This document shows, piece after piece, positions 16,380 through 30,800 of a stretch of 64,000 bases of DNA; position 1 is the first letter of the stretch; the number at the start of each line of letters is the position of its first letter. Below the pieces are notes generated by a model. It made no database searches. It saw only the letters and a list, made by a program, of their open reading frames with translations, and was not told where the DNA came from. A program made the position numbers and the translations under genes. The DNA comes from Paratractidigestivibacter faecalis. GTDB lineage: Bacteria > Actinomycetota > Coriobacteriia > Coriobacteriales > Atopobiaceae. The stretch lies in NCBI RefSeq assembly GCF_003416765.1, contig NZ_QSNG01000001.1:1886742-1950741 (forward strand). Direction: 5' to 3'.

Positions 16380-16917
16380 GATGGACTGGCGCGGCCACGA
16401 CGAGAGCCTGGGAGGCGTGCTCTCGGACTTCTTTGAGAGCCCGGAGGTGCGCGCCAAGATGGGCGCCGGCCACGCTGCGGGCCTGGCCTGGCACTCCGTC
16501 ATCGGCGACATAGAGCGCAAGCACACCACCGGCGTCTTTGTGGGCAAGCCCAAGGCGCCCGGCATGGCGCCCGCCCTGTGCGTCTACGTGGACAGCCGCA
16601 TGCGCATGGTGGACTTCAACGCCAACCGCGAGATCTACCTGGCGCGCCTCCAGACCGCCGGCTTTGACTACTCTGAGGTCCGCTTTCTGCAGAACAAGCG
16701 GCCGCGGCCCAAGGCCCAACCGGCGCCACCCGAAAAAGGATACGAAGGGACTGTCCCTTTTTCTCATTCCGAGCCGCTGCCGGAGCTGAGCGAGGCGGAG
16801 CGGGCGCAGATTGAGGCACAGACGGCGGGGCTTTCCCCAGCGCTGCGCGAGAGCGTCTCTAAGGCCATGGCCGCGTGCATGCGCCGCCAGAGGTATGAGG
16901 GACGCAAGAACTTGTGA
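16369..16917 (+). CDS. dciA: DciA/DUF721 replicative-helicase loader candidate
   Basis: 182 residues from ATG 16369, with GGAGG upstream inside recF. An N-terminal DUF721-type fold (LGGVLSDFFESPEV, then LCVYVDSRMRMVDFNANREI) is followed by a Pro/Lys/Arg-rich linker and a helical basic tail. DciA proteins assist DnaB loading in bacteria lacking DnaC/DnaI. No dnaC/dnaI gene is seen here, which fits. The linker codons for EKGYEGTVPFSH coincide with the GGGAC palindrome family (16736-16770), suggesting a repeat copy was accepted in frame. It lies between recF and gyrB, the usual actinobacterial position. Confidence 0.85.
   Translation: MATEMDWRGHDESLGGVLSDFFESPEVRAKMGAGHAAGLAWHSVIGDIERKHTTGVFVGKPKAPGMAPALCVYVDSRMRMVDFNANREIYLARLQTAGFDYSEVRFLQNKRPRPKAQPAPPEKGYEGTVPFSHSEPLPELSEAERAQIEAQTAGLSPALRESVSKAMAACMRRQRYEGRKNL
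16736..16770. repeat. GGGAC palindrome inside dciA coding sequence
   Basis: AAGGGAC (16745-16751), T, GTCCCTT (16753-16759), with flanks AAAAAGGATACG and TTTCTCATTCC resembling the element at 3086-3114. It is translated in frame within a disordered linker. Confidence 0.75.
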
Positions 16918-16997
16918 AGGGGCCTCAGAAGGCCTCTCACGGCCTTTTGATGGGCTATCATGGTCTGGCTATGCCTGTTTTTGGCATCAGCCCGTAA

Positions 16998-19085
<2,088 letters not shown>

Positions 19086-19176
19086 GTGATGCCCGGGCCC
19101 CGCGCCATCGCATCGTTCAGGCGAGAGGGACACGTCCTTCTCGCCAGCAGAAACGCCACCTAGAGAAAGGCCTTAC

Positions 19177-21954
<2,778 letters not shown>

Positions 21955-21980
21955 CGCAAGAGACGCGGCGCCTCAAGCAA

Positions 21981-22014
21981 GGAGGCCCTCCCAGCCGGGA
22001 GGGCCTCCTCTTTG
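21981..22014 (+). terminator. gyrA terminator
   Basis: Perfect 12-bp arms GGAGGCCCTCCC (21981-21992) and GGGAGGGCCTCC (21997-22008), a 4-base loop, then TCTTTG. Confidence 0.85.
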
Positions 22015-22030
22015 CGTGACTGACGTTAGG

Positions 22031-22059
22031 GTTGACAAAGGGACAGTCCCTTTGTCAAC
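22031..22059. repeat. GGGAC/GTCCC palindrome after gyrA (perfect arms)
   Basis: GTTGACAAAGGGAC (22031-22044), A, GTCCCTTTGTCAAC (22046-22059): 14-bp perfect arms around one base. Same core as the copies at 3086 and 16745. It lies between the convergent gyrA and the nuclease-family gene. Confidence 0.9.
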
Positions 22060-22087
22060 TCATGAAAAAAGGAACAGCCTCTATTAC

Positions 22088-22627
22088 TCACTGGCCGTCT
22101 GCGTTGCCGTCGGTGGGGACGTTGAAGTCCTCGGGGGAGAGGCTCTCGACGAACTGGTGGAACTCGGCCAGCTCGGCCTCCCGCTCGTCCTTCTCCACCG
22201 CGGCAAAGTCCGGGAGCGCGGCGGTGGTGAGGACGGACTCCTCGGCATAGACCGGGGCGCCCGTGCGCACGGCCAGGGCGATGGCGTCGGAGGGGCGGGC
22301 GTCCAGGTACTCGTGGCTGCCGTCTGCGGCGACAAGCTCCACCTGGGCGTAGAACGTGGTGCCGCTGACCGACGTCACGCGGACGCTGGCGACCTTTCCG
22401 CCGAGCGCCACCACGGCGTTGACCAGAAGGTCGTGCGTCATGGGCCTGCCGCCCTCGGGGCGCTCGACGCCCATGCTGATGGCCGAGGCCTCGACCGTTC
22501 CGATGCGAATGGGCAGCTTGATGGCGCCCTCGCCGGTCTTGCGCTCCTGCGGGCAGAGGACCACCAGGGAGGCGACGGGGCCTCCTCCGATGACGACCGA
22601 CTTTATGTCCATCCTTCTGAGTGACAA
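22088..22627 (-). CDS. Bifunctional nuclease family (BFN/DUF151) protein
   Basis: 179 residues if started at TTG 22627, which has AGGAGG five bases upstream; ATG 22612 gives 174 residues. The BFN fold is recognised from LPIRIGTVEASAI, the GGRPMTHDLL block, and YLDARPSDAIALAVRTGAP, which is the strongest family signature. Some members show DNase/RNase activity; in most bacteria the role is unproven. The C-terminal part is acidic. It is one of few minus-strand genes right of the origin, convergent with gyrA. Confidence 0.88.
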   Translation of the reverse strand: MSLRRMDIKSVVIGGGPVASLVVLCPQERKTGEGAIKLPIRIGTVEASAISMGVERPEGGRPMTHDLLVNAVVALGGKVASVRVTSVSGTTFYAQVELVAADGSHEYLDARPSDAIALAVRTGAPVYAEESVLTTAALPDFAAVEKDEREAELAEFHQFVESLSPEDFNVPTDGNADGQ

Positions 22628-22726
22628 GAAAACCTCCTGAAGCGTCTGTTGCGGTGGTAATCCTACCCGCAAACGGGGACGGGGTTAAGGGAATTTGGCC
22701 CGCCGAAAAGTTTTCTCAAAAAGTTG

Positions 22727-22755
22727 TTGACGAAGGTAGGGGCGGCGCGTAATAT
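22727..22755 (+). promoter_or_regulatory. Promoter of the tRNA-Ile/tRNA-Ala pair
   Basis: TTGACG (22727-22732), a 17-base spacer and TAATAT (22750-22755). The tRNA begins 14 bases further on. Confidence 0.8.
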
Positions 22756-22768
22756 TACTTCTCGCGTT

Positions 22769-22845
22769 GGGCCTGTAGCTCAGTTGGTCAGAGCGTCCGG
22801 CTGATAACCGGGAGGTCACAAGTTCGAACCTTGTCAGGCCCACCA
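22769..22845 (+). tRNA. tRNA-Ile (GAT)
   Basis: 77 bases with encoded CCA. Acceptor GGGCCTG pairs with CAGGCCC; anticodon loop CTGATAA reads GAT; T-loop GTTCGAACC. It is followed by tRNA-Ala, but no rRNA genes are present. Confidence 0.97.
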
Positions 22846-22924
22846 ACTTTTTCTGACAATAGTCGCCCCAGTGTTAGCCGAGTCGCCGCTGGGGCGATTA
22901 TTATGTAAGTCAGAGAAAGAACTT

Positions 22925-23000
22925 GGGGACATAGCTCAGCTGGGAGAGCGCGGGCTTTGCAAGCCTGAGGTCGTGGGTTCGAACCCCATTGTCTCCACCA
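22925..23000 (+). tRNA. tRNA-Ala (TGC)
   Basis: 76 bases with encoded CCA. Acceptor GGGGACA pairs with TGTCTCC (one G-T); anticodon TGC; T-loop GTTCGAACC. About 80 bp after tRNA-Ile, likely co-transcribed. Confidence 0.97.
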
Positions 23001-23010
23001 AGACAGCACA

Positions 23011-23041
23011 GCCGCCGGGGTTATCCTTGGCGGCTTTTTTT
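23011..23041 (+). terminator. tRNA-Ile/Ala terminator
   Basis: GCCGCC..GG and CC..GGCGGC arms around TTAT, followed by seven T. Confidence 0.88.
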
Positions 23042-23047
23042 CAACCT

Positions 23048-23056
23048 CCCCCCCCC
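23048..23056. repeat. C9 homopolymer upstream of the LuxR-type gene
   Basis: Nine consecutive C, about 196 bp before the start of the regulator gene at 23252. The rest of 23042-23251 contains a weak GGGACAAC/GTTGTCCC inverted repeat (23177-23204) and no gene. Confidence 0.9.
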
Positions 23057-23251
23057 TTCACGTCTCTTCTGCCCACCGCCGTGAGGTATAACGACAAATG
23101 TCCGTGAGACGCGGGTATGTCGTAGTGACACTGTCGGTTTGGCTCCGCCCTCGTTTTGCGATACCCAATCAGTGTTGGGACAACTGTCGCTTTTTTGTTG
23201 TCCCCCCACCCCAAAAAATACGGGGGACGAAAAGGGGAGAGGAGGTCCAGG

Positions 23252-24712
23252 ATGAGCGAGGCTAGCAAGTCCCATCGTGCCGACTGTCCCCATGCCGCAT
23301 CCTGGCCCCTCTTGATTGAGACGGCGGCGTTCGCACTCTACTTCTTCACCTGGAAGCTCTGTATGGCCGTGACGCTTGCCCGTGTGCCTCGTTTGGCGAA
23401 GGTTGGCGTCCTTGGCTCTGCATATGCGCTTCTGCTGGCTTTCACGGGCCTTGGCTATGTCCTGTTCTGGGTTGCCCGCTCCTATCTGCCTAGCCCAAAA
23501 GAGAGGAAGAGCTTGGCGGCAGTCGTCCTTGCGTTCTGCTTCGGCGGCTCTATCGTGATGATGACCACCCAACGCATCGAGATTCTTCTCGCTGCGAGTT
23601 GCGTGACGGTTCTTGCGCTCGGCTACACCGGCGGAGGCATTCACTACGGATTTAGCCTGGTGTCTTATGGCAGCGAATTCTCCGGCAGGGCCCTCGGAAT
23701 TGGGATGGGTGCGTCTTCTCTGCTTCAATATGTTGTCGAGGCGATGGGACTGACACCCGTTGCGTTTGTCATCTGTGTGGTCCTGAGTTTGTTCACCATC
23801 ATGTGGTTGGCAACGCGCCCCGCCAAGAGGTGGCGGCGCGATCAGGACTCCGCCGCGAAGCAGGCTCCCACCGTGGGGAGGCGCCCTATCACCATCCTCG
23901 TGATTGCCGCGGTTGCCATGACCCTCGACTATGGTCTTCTCGATAGCGTTCTCGTCTGGAAGTATGCGAGTGGCAAGATCGTCACTGCGGGTCTGTCTAA
24001 GATCATCAATGCGCTGTCCCTCCCGCTTGTGGGCGCGCTCTTTGACCTAAAGAAGGGTAATCTCAGATCCCTCATCACGGTGTGCGCGATGTTTCTCATC
24101 GCTGTGGCAACGCCCGCTGCCGCGGAGGACGAGTGGGCGGGTGTGGCCACCGTCATGGCGGGGGTCTACGGTGCCTTCTACGTCATGTATCTCAGTGCGA
24201 CCTTCATGAGAATCGCGCCGGATACGTCGCGCCCGGAGGTCATCGCGAGCGTGGGTAGAGTCGTCAGCTGCCTCATGGGTGCCGTTGGTGCGTTGTTCGC
24301 GCGGCCTTTCTTCGAGTCGTGCGGCGTGGTGGCGACGGTGGGCGTGTCGTGTCTGCTCTCGATCATCTGCCTTCTGGTCCTTCTTCGCGACATTGCCTGG
24401 GGCGTCGTGAAGGGCCTGGGGGGGGAGGGTGGCGCGGCGTTTGGCGGTGACCTTCCGCAGCCTTCCGGCCCGTCACGCGTGGAGGCCCTCGATACCTATA
24501 TTGAGAAGCTCGGCCTTACCGCCCGAGAGGCGCAAGTGTGCGGCTTCCTCCTCTCCACAGACCTTGGCGTTCAGGAGATAGCCGATGAGCTTTTTATCTC
24601 TCGGCGCGTCGCCCAGCGACACATCGCTTCCATCTACGAGAAGGCGGGAGTGACCACACGCATTGGCCTCTATCGCGATTTTGATGCCTGGTTTGACGAG
24701 GGTGCCAACTAA
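23252..24712 (+). CDS. Membrane-bound LuxR-type transcription regulator
   Basis: 486 residues from ATG 23252 (AGAGGAGG upstream). Residues about 15-400 are a chain of roughly a dozen hydrophobic segments. The last 65 carry a LuxR/GerE helix-turn-helix (LGLTAREAQVCGFLL, then VQEIADELFISRRVAQRHIA). This fusion of a transporter-like membrane part to a LuxR DNA-binding domain is expanded in Coriobacteriia. The signal it senses is unknown; the membrane part may bind a ligand rather than transport it. A G8 run (24418-24425) lies in the coding sequence between the two parts, so length changes there would remove the DNA-binding domain. The next gene, 104 bp away, is the giant adhesin, a plausible target. 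Confidence 0.88.
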   Translation: MSEASKSHRADCPHAASWPLLIETAAFALYFFTWKLCMAVTLARVPRLAKVGVLGSAYALLLAFTGLGYVLFWVARSYLPSPKERKSLAAVVLAFCFGGSIVMMTTQRIEILLAASCVTVLALGYTGGGIHYGFSLVSYGSEFSGRALGIGMGASSLLQYVVEAMGLTPVAFVICVVLSLFTIMWLATRPAKRWRRDQDSAAKQAPTVGRRPITILVIAAVAMTLDYGLLDSVLVWKYASGKIVTAGLSKIINALSLPLVGALFDLKKGNLRSLITVCAMFLIAVATPAAAEDEWAGVATVMAGVYGAFYVMYLSATFMRIAPDTSRPEVIASVGRVVSCLMGAVGALFARPFFESCGVVATVGVSCLLSIICLLVLLRDIAWGVVKGLGGEGGAAFGGDLPQPSGPSRVEALDTYIEKLGLTAREAQVCGFLLSTDLGVQEIADELFISRRVAQRHIASIYEKAGVTTRIGLYRDFDAWFDEGAN

Positions 24713-24816
24713 TCTACCTGGGGGTATCTCAAGTTGGCACATGTGTGACCTATCAGTTTTGCTTCAGTTCCCGGACGATAAGCTAGGTTAGCTGGCTTTC
24801 GCTTGAGGAGGTCACC

Positions 24817-27800
24817 ATGAAGCGTCTAAGGCTCTTGTTGTTGTTCGTTGTACTTCTCGCATTAGCTCCGACGACGACCCTTGCCGCGACGGTGGGTGCC
24901 ACGACGTTGGCAGATCCCTCCTCCGCGTCGACATGGCGCGACTGGGGTCTTGAAAACTCGACGGAGAACGTCGGCCGCATTTGGACTGACAAGACCGTCT
25001 CCGACGGCGACATCGTGCTCACGGGCGCGGGTGGCGAGAAGATCATCCCCAAAGAAAAGGGCTCTGACTTCCTTACGGCCTTCAGTGCTATCTCCTCGAC
25101 GTCCAACCTGCGCGAGACTGCGACCGAGCCGCTGGACATCGTGCTGGTGCTGGATGCTTCCGGCTCCATGGATGACCCGATGGGGCGTACCGATAGTACC
25201 AAGCGCATCGACGCACTCAAGGCCGCTGCTAACTCTTTCATTGACGAGATCGCGGCGAGAAACGCGGGCATCTCCGAGGCGGACCAGCGCCACTCCGTCG
25301 CCGTGGTCAAGTTCTCAGGCGACAAGACGGACCGCGTGGGAAACGACAAATATCGAGACGGGGGGTACACCTACAACTATAGCCAGGTCATGCAGAACCT
25401 GACCGTGGTGGACACCAATGGTGCCTCCAACCTCAAGGCCAAGGTTAACGCCATCAGCCCTGCCGGCGCAACGCGTTCCGACTACGGTCTGCAGCTCGCG
25501 CAGACCCAGCTCGAGGCCCCCGGCCGCGCCGGTGCACGCAAGGTGGTCGTGTTCTTCACTGACGGTGAGCCAAATTCGTACAGCGGATTTGACGATGACG
25601 TTGCGAGTAGTGCGATAGCAACTGCTAAAGCAATCAAAGATGCCGGTGGCACGGTCTATACCATCGGTATTTTTAGCGGTGCGAACGCTACTGCAGATCC
25701 AACCGCAAATGGAACCAGCAGTGAGAATAAGTTTATGCAGGCCGTTTCCAGTAACTACCCCAATGCGACCTATGCGTATTCCTGGGGTGGTTACAGCTGG
25801 AACCTCGGTACTCACGTCGACGGCGCTGCCTTCTACAAGACGGCGACCAACGCCGATGAGCTGAAGAAGGTCTTTGACGGCATTTCCAAGGAGATCTCCG
25901 ACGCAGCAGGCTACCCCACCGACGTGACGGACGGCCTCGAGCACGCTTCCGGCTACGTCACCTTCACCGACCAGCTTGGCGACTACATGCAGGTAGATGA
26001 CTTCAACTGCATCGTCTTTGCCAACCAGGTCTTTAAGGCCAAGACAAAGACCACGTCCGGCAACACGGACACCCACGTGTTTAGCGGCACTGCGGGCACC
26101 GTCCTGTATCCTGCGGGTGACCTCTCCAGCATCGTCATTGAGGTCCGCCGCTCCGGCGAGGGTGACGTTCGCACTGGCGATCACGTGACCATCAAGGTTC
26201 CTGCGGCCCTCATCCCGCTGCGTGCCTTCAACGTCAACGCTGACGACAACACGGGCTCCGTGAGCCTGACCTTCCCCATCCGCGTCTTCTTTGGCTCAAG
26301 TCTGAAGCCGCAGGCGGCGGCCCTTCTCGCCAATCCAGACGCGCAGATGGCCGACTACATGAAGACGCACAGGGACGAGTCCGGAAACGTGTTCTTCCTG
26401 GTCAGCGCATGGTCTGGCAAGGCCAATGGCGACGCCGCGGCAACCTTCACCCCGGCGGAGGAGAACAGCTACTACTACATCACCCGCGACACGCCCATCT
26501 ACGAGGATGAGGCTCTGACCCAGCCGGCGGCGTATCCGCTGGTAAAAGGCAAGACCTACTACTATGAGCGCACGTTCTGGAACATCAGCGGCACCTCCGC
26601 CTCCCAGGGCAGCCACATCGTGAGCTTTGACTCAAGTGCCGTGGAGAGCATCGACGGCTACATCAGCGACACGGGTGACGGCCATGCGCAGCTCTCCCAG
26701 GGAACGCGCCGCATGACCTACATCAACGAGCTCCACACCGACAAGGACTCAAACGACACCGGCACCGCCACGAGCTTCATCAACCCCAAGTGGTCTGGTA
26801 ACCAGGTCTTCGTCTGGCTGGGCAACAACGGCAAGCTCAGCCTGCCCGAGCCCGGCTCCCTTGAGGTCTCCAAGACCATCGTGGTTCCCGAGGGCTTTGA
26901 CGCGGCAGTCTACGCCAACCAGGATTTCGACTTCACCGTGAGCATTCCCGAGGCTAAGGACAAGACCGTGACCGGCACCGTGACCGACGCCTCCGGCCGG
27001 GTCACGGGCGATGCGAACTTCTCGATTGCCTTTGATGCCAACGGCACGTACACGCACAAGCTCAAGGGTGGCCAGAAGCTCACCATCACCGGCCTTTCAG
27101 CCGGTTGGAAGTACGAGGTCACCGAGGCCTCGCTCTCTGGTTGGACCGCTTCCTCCGAGGGTGCTTCCGGAGCCATCACAGTTGGCGAGAAGAGCGCGGC
27201 TGCGTTCACTAACACCTACGGGGCCACCGGAACGCTTTTCGGCGGCACCTCCCTTAACGGCGAGAAGACCTTGACCGGCCGTGACTGGACCATGCAGGAC
27301 AAGTTCGTCTTCGTACTCACGGGTATCGACGGTGCTCCCATGCCCGAGAACTCCGTGGACGGTAAGTTTGCGCTTGGGCTGACTCAGTCCGAGGGAACCA
27401 CCGAGAGTACCGCCGTTGGTTTCAACTTCGGCGACATCACCTATACCAAGCCAGGTACCTACGTCTACAACATCGTCGAGGCGCGCGCGGGCGATGGCTA
27501 CGACGTGAGCATCCTGCCCGGCATGTCCGTCAGCCAGGCTCTCTACCGCGTGACCGTCACCGTGACCGATGAGGCTCACGACGGCACGCTCAAGGTCGAG
27601 TCCACCATGCTGCGCCTCAAGGACGATACCGGTGCCACGCTCGCCGATGGCGCGGGCGTGAAGACTGACCGTGCCGCCTTCACCAACGTCTTCGACGTCA
27701 AGGAGGCCGAGTGGGACCTCCGCGGCACCAAGAACTATGAGGACAAGACGGGTTCCCACCCGCTGAGCTCCGGAATGTTCCAATTTGAGCTCACAGCCAA

Positions 27801-30800
27801 GACCGAGGGTGCTCCCATGCCTGCCAATACTGTGGGCGACAAGGCCACGGCCAACGTTGACGCCACCGGCCGTTTTGCCTTCGAGCAGGTCACGTTTGAC
27901 GAGAATGACGTCAATGCTGACAAGACGCCCAAGTCCTACGAGTATGAGCTTCGCGAGGTCAACAGCGGCGTCAACGGCATGACCTACGACGGCACCGTCT
28001 GGCACATCACCGTGACCGCGAGCTTGAACGAGGCGGGCGAGGTCGTCTTCAGCGTCCAGAACACCCGTGAGGGGCAGACGGCCGTTCCCGGCGAGACCAT
28101 CTCTTTCTCCAACACCTATGAGGCCACGCCTGCCACGGTTCAGAGCTTCATCCACGGCACCAAGACCCTCAAGGGCCGCGATTCCCTTGACGGCGAGAAG
28201 TTCGCGTTCTCGTTGACACAGACTTCAGGCCCCGAGGGCGGCTGCGCGGGCTTCTCGCGTGAGGTTGAGGTTGGGGACCTTGCGGACTCTGAGGCCAAGT
28301 CTTTCAACTTTGGTACCGCCACGTTCACCAAGGCTGGCACCTACGTCTTTGAGGTCCGCGAGGTCGCGCCCGACCAGCCTGCTGGCGGCATGACCTATGA
28401 CGGGCACGTCTACACCGTGACCGTGAAGATTGCGGACCAGGGCGGGCAGCTCTACGTCCAGTCCACCACCTACTCCGACGAGGCCGCCCGTGACGTCGAG
28501 GCTGCGACCTTCATCAACACCTACAGGCCGGCCGACACCGACTATGCGGGCATCACGGTCAGCAAGACCCTCATCGGCCGCACCATGCGCGAGCGCGAGT
28601 TCAAGTTCACCATCACGGGCGAGGACGAGCAGTCCCAGGCACTTCTCGCCAGCTCTGACCGCGCGTTTGCCAATGACGGACAGCGCGCGTCCGGCGAGAA
28701 GAACGCAATGACCAAGCTCTCCGGCCTGCACTTCGACCGCAGCGACGTGGGCACGTACCGCTTCAAGGTTGCCGAGGTTGTGCCCACCGTCGACGCCAAG
28801 CTTCCCGGCGTGACCTATGACGCAGTCGAGCACGAGGTCATTATTACCGTTGAGGACGCCCTTGACGGAACCCTGCACGTGACCACCACCGTTGACGGTG
28901 CCCCCGGCAACGAGGTTGCGTTCCAAAACACCTACCAGGCTACTCCCGGTAGCTTTGACACCGCAAACTTTGGCCTGGCAAAGGTACTCGAGGGTCGTGA
29001 CTGGGCTTCGACCGACGCCTTCACGTTCAAGCTTGTTGGCCTCTCCGGCGCTCCCATGCCCGCAAACTCGCAGGTCACCGTTAAGGCCGCTGATGCCAGC
29101 TCTGGCCACGCCCCGTTCGACTTTGGTGAGATCATCTACACCGCCGCGGGCACCTATGACTACGAGGTCCACGAGGTCAACGCGGGCCAGACCATCGCCG
29201 GCGTTGGGTACACCACCAACGTCGCCCACTTCCGTGTGACGGTCACCGACTCCACGGCAACGGGCCAGCTCGTGGCCTCTTCTCGCCTGGTATCTGGCTC
29301 TGCGGCCTTCGTGAACAGGTACAGCGCGGAGCTTGACTACAACGCCATGGGTGGCCTGACCATCACCAAGGCGCTTGAGGGCACGTCTGCCGCGGCCGAC
29401 AGGTTTGGCTTCACCATCTCCACCAAGGGTGATGACGTGCTAGGCATCGCCGGCACCTACAGCTCTTCCGAGATTGCCGATGGCGGTACCGTGACCATTG
29501 CCGCCACCAGCGGAGAGATCGTCTTCACGCAGAACGACGCGGGAAAGACCTGGAAATACACCGTCACTGAGAAAGAGCCCGATCCAGGCTATTCCTGCGA
29601 CTGCTCCACGTGGAACGTTTCCGTGAGCGTGGCCAATGACGTCGAGAACGGCAGGCTGCTTGTGACCACGACCGTCTCTGGCGAGGGTGGCACCCGCAGC
29701 TGGACGTATGCCTCTGACGGCGAGGCCGCGGCCCCCGGTGCCACGGTGGCGTTTGTGAACCGCTATGCCGCCACGGGCACCACTGCGGAGATCGTGGGTA
29801 CAAAGACCCTTAACGGCCGCCTGATGAGCGCCCGTGAATTTGAGTTCCAGCTAGTTGATGAGGCTGGGGACGTTGTGGCCACTGCCCGCAACGACGAGTC
29901 CGGAAGCGTCAACTTCGGCCGTCTGAGCTATACGGCGCCCGGCACGTACACCTATACGGCCCGCGAGGTCACCGATGGCCTGAAGGCGGAGGGCGTCACG
30001 CCCGTGACCAGCAGCTTTACCGTCACGGTCACCGTGACCGACCACGACAACGGAACCCTTACCTGCGACGTCGACTATCCCGAGGGCGGGCTGGCATTTG
30101 AGAACTCCTATGGCACCGGCGATGCCGAGATTGAGGTCTCCGGCACTAAGGTCCTTGAGGGCCGTGACCTGCGCGATGGCGAGTTCGGCTTCACCATCAC
30201 GGGCGAGTATGGCGCCCCCATGCCCGAGCGCACCGAGGTGACCAACGCCAACGGCGGCTTCTCCTTTGGCAAGATCACGTTCACTCTTGATAACGTCTTT
30301 GGCGGCGTCGTGATTCAGGACGCCGACGGGGAAGCCGGACAAAGCGGCGAGGTGCCGTCCGACGAGAAGCCAGTGGCCGACTCCGAGTCCGAGGCGGGTC
30401 CGCGTGTCGAGGCCCCATCCTCCGCGACTGGCGAGAAGGACGCGGAGCTTGAACCTGCTGCGCCCGAGACCGAGCCTGTGAGTGACCCCAGTGACTCTCC
30501 CGCTCCTGCCGAGGAGCCTCAGCAGGACGAGCTTCTCACCCAGGACGAGGTCGCTGACCTGGGTACCCCTGTCGTAGAGGAGGTCTCCGCCCTTGACGCC
30601 GAGGCTGCGTCGACCCCTGACGCCACCGACGTCGCGACGGTCAACGCCGCCCGCAGGCAGACGTTCCGCCGCAACCTTTTCCACATTGCGAGCGAGGTCG
30701 TGGAGCCGCTGGCAGGCACTTCTCGCCAGAGGACCTTCCACTACGTCGTGACCGAGACCGGCTCCGCCACTGGCGTGACCAACGACTTGCGCAACACCCG

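Noticed and set aside
22859-22924. Possible 5S or spacer RNA between the two tRNA genes
   Set aside because: Only about 80 bp with no rRNA-like features beyond a GC-rich inverted segment.
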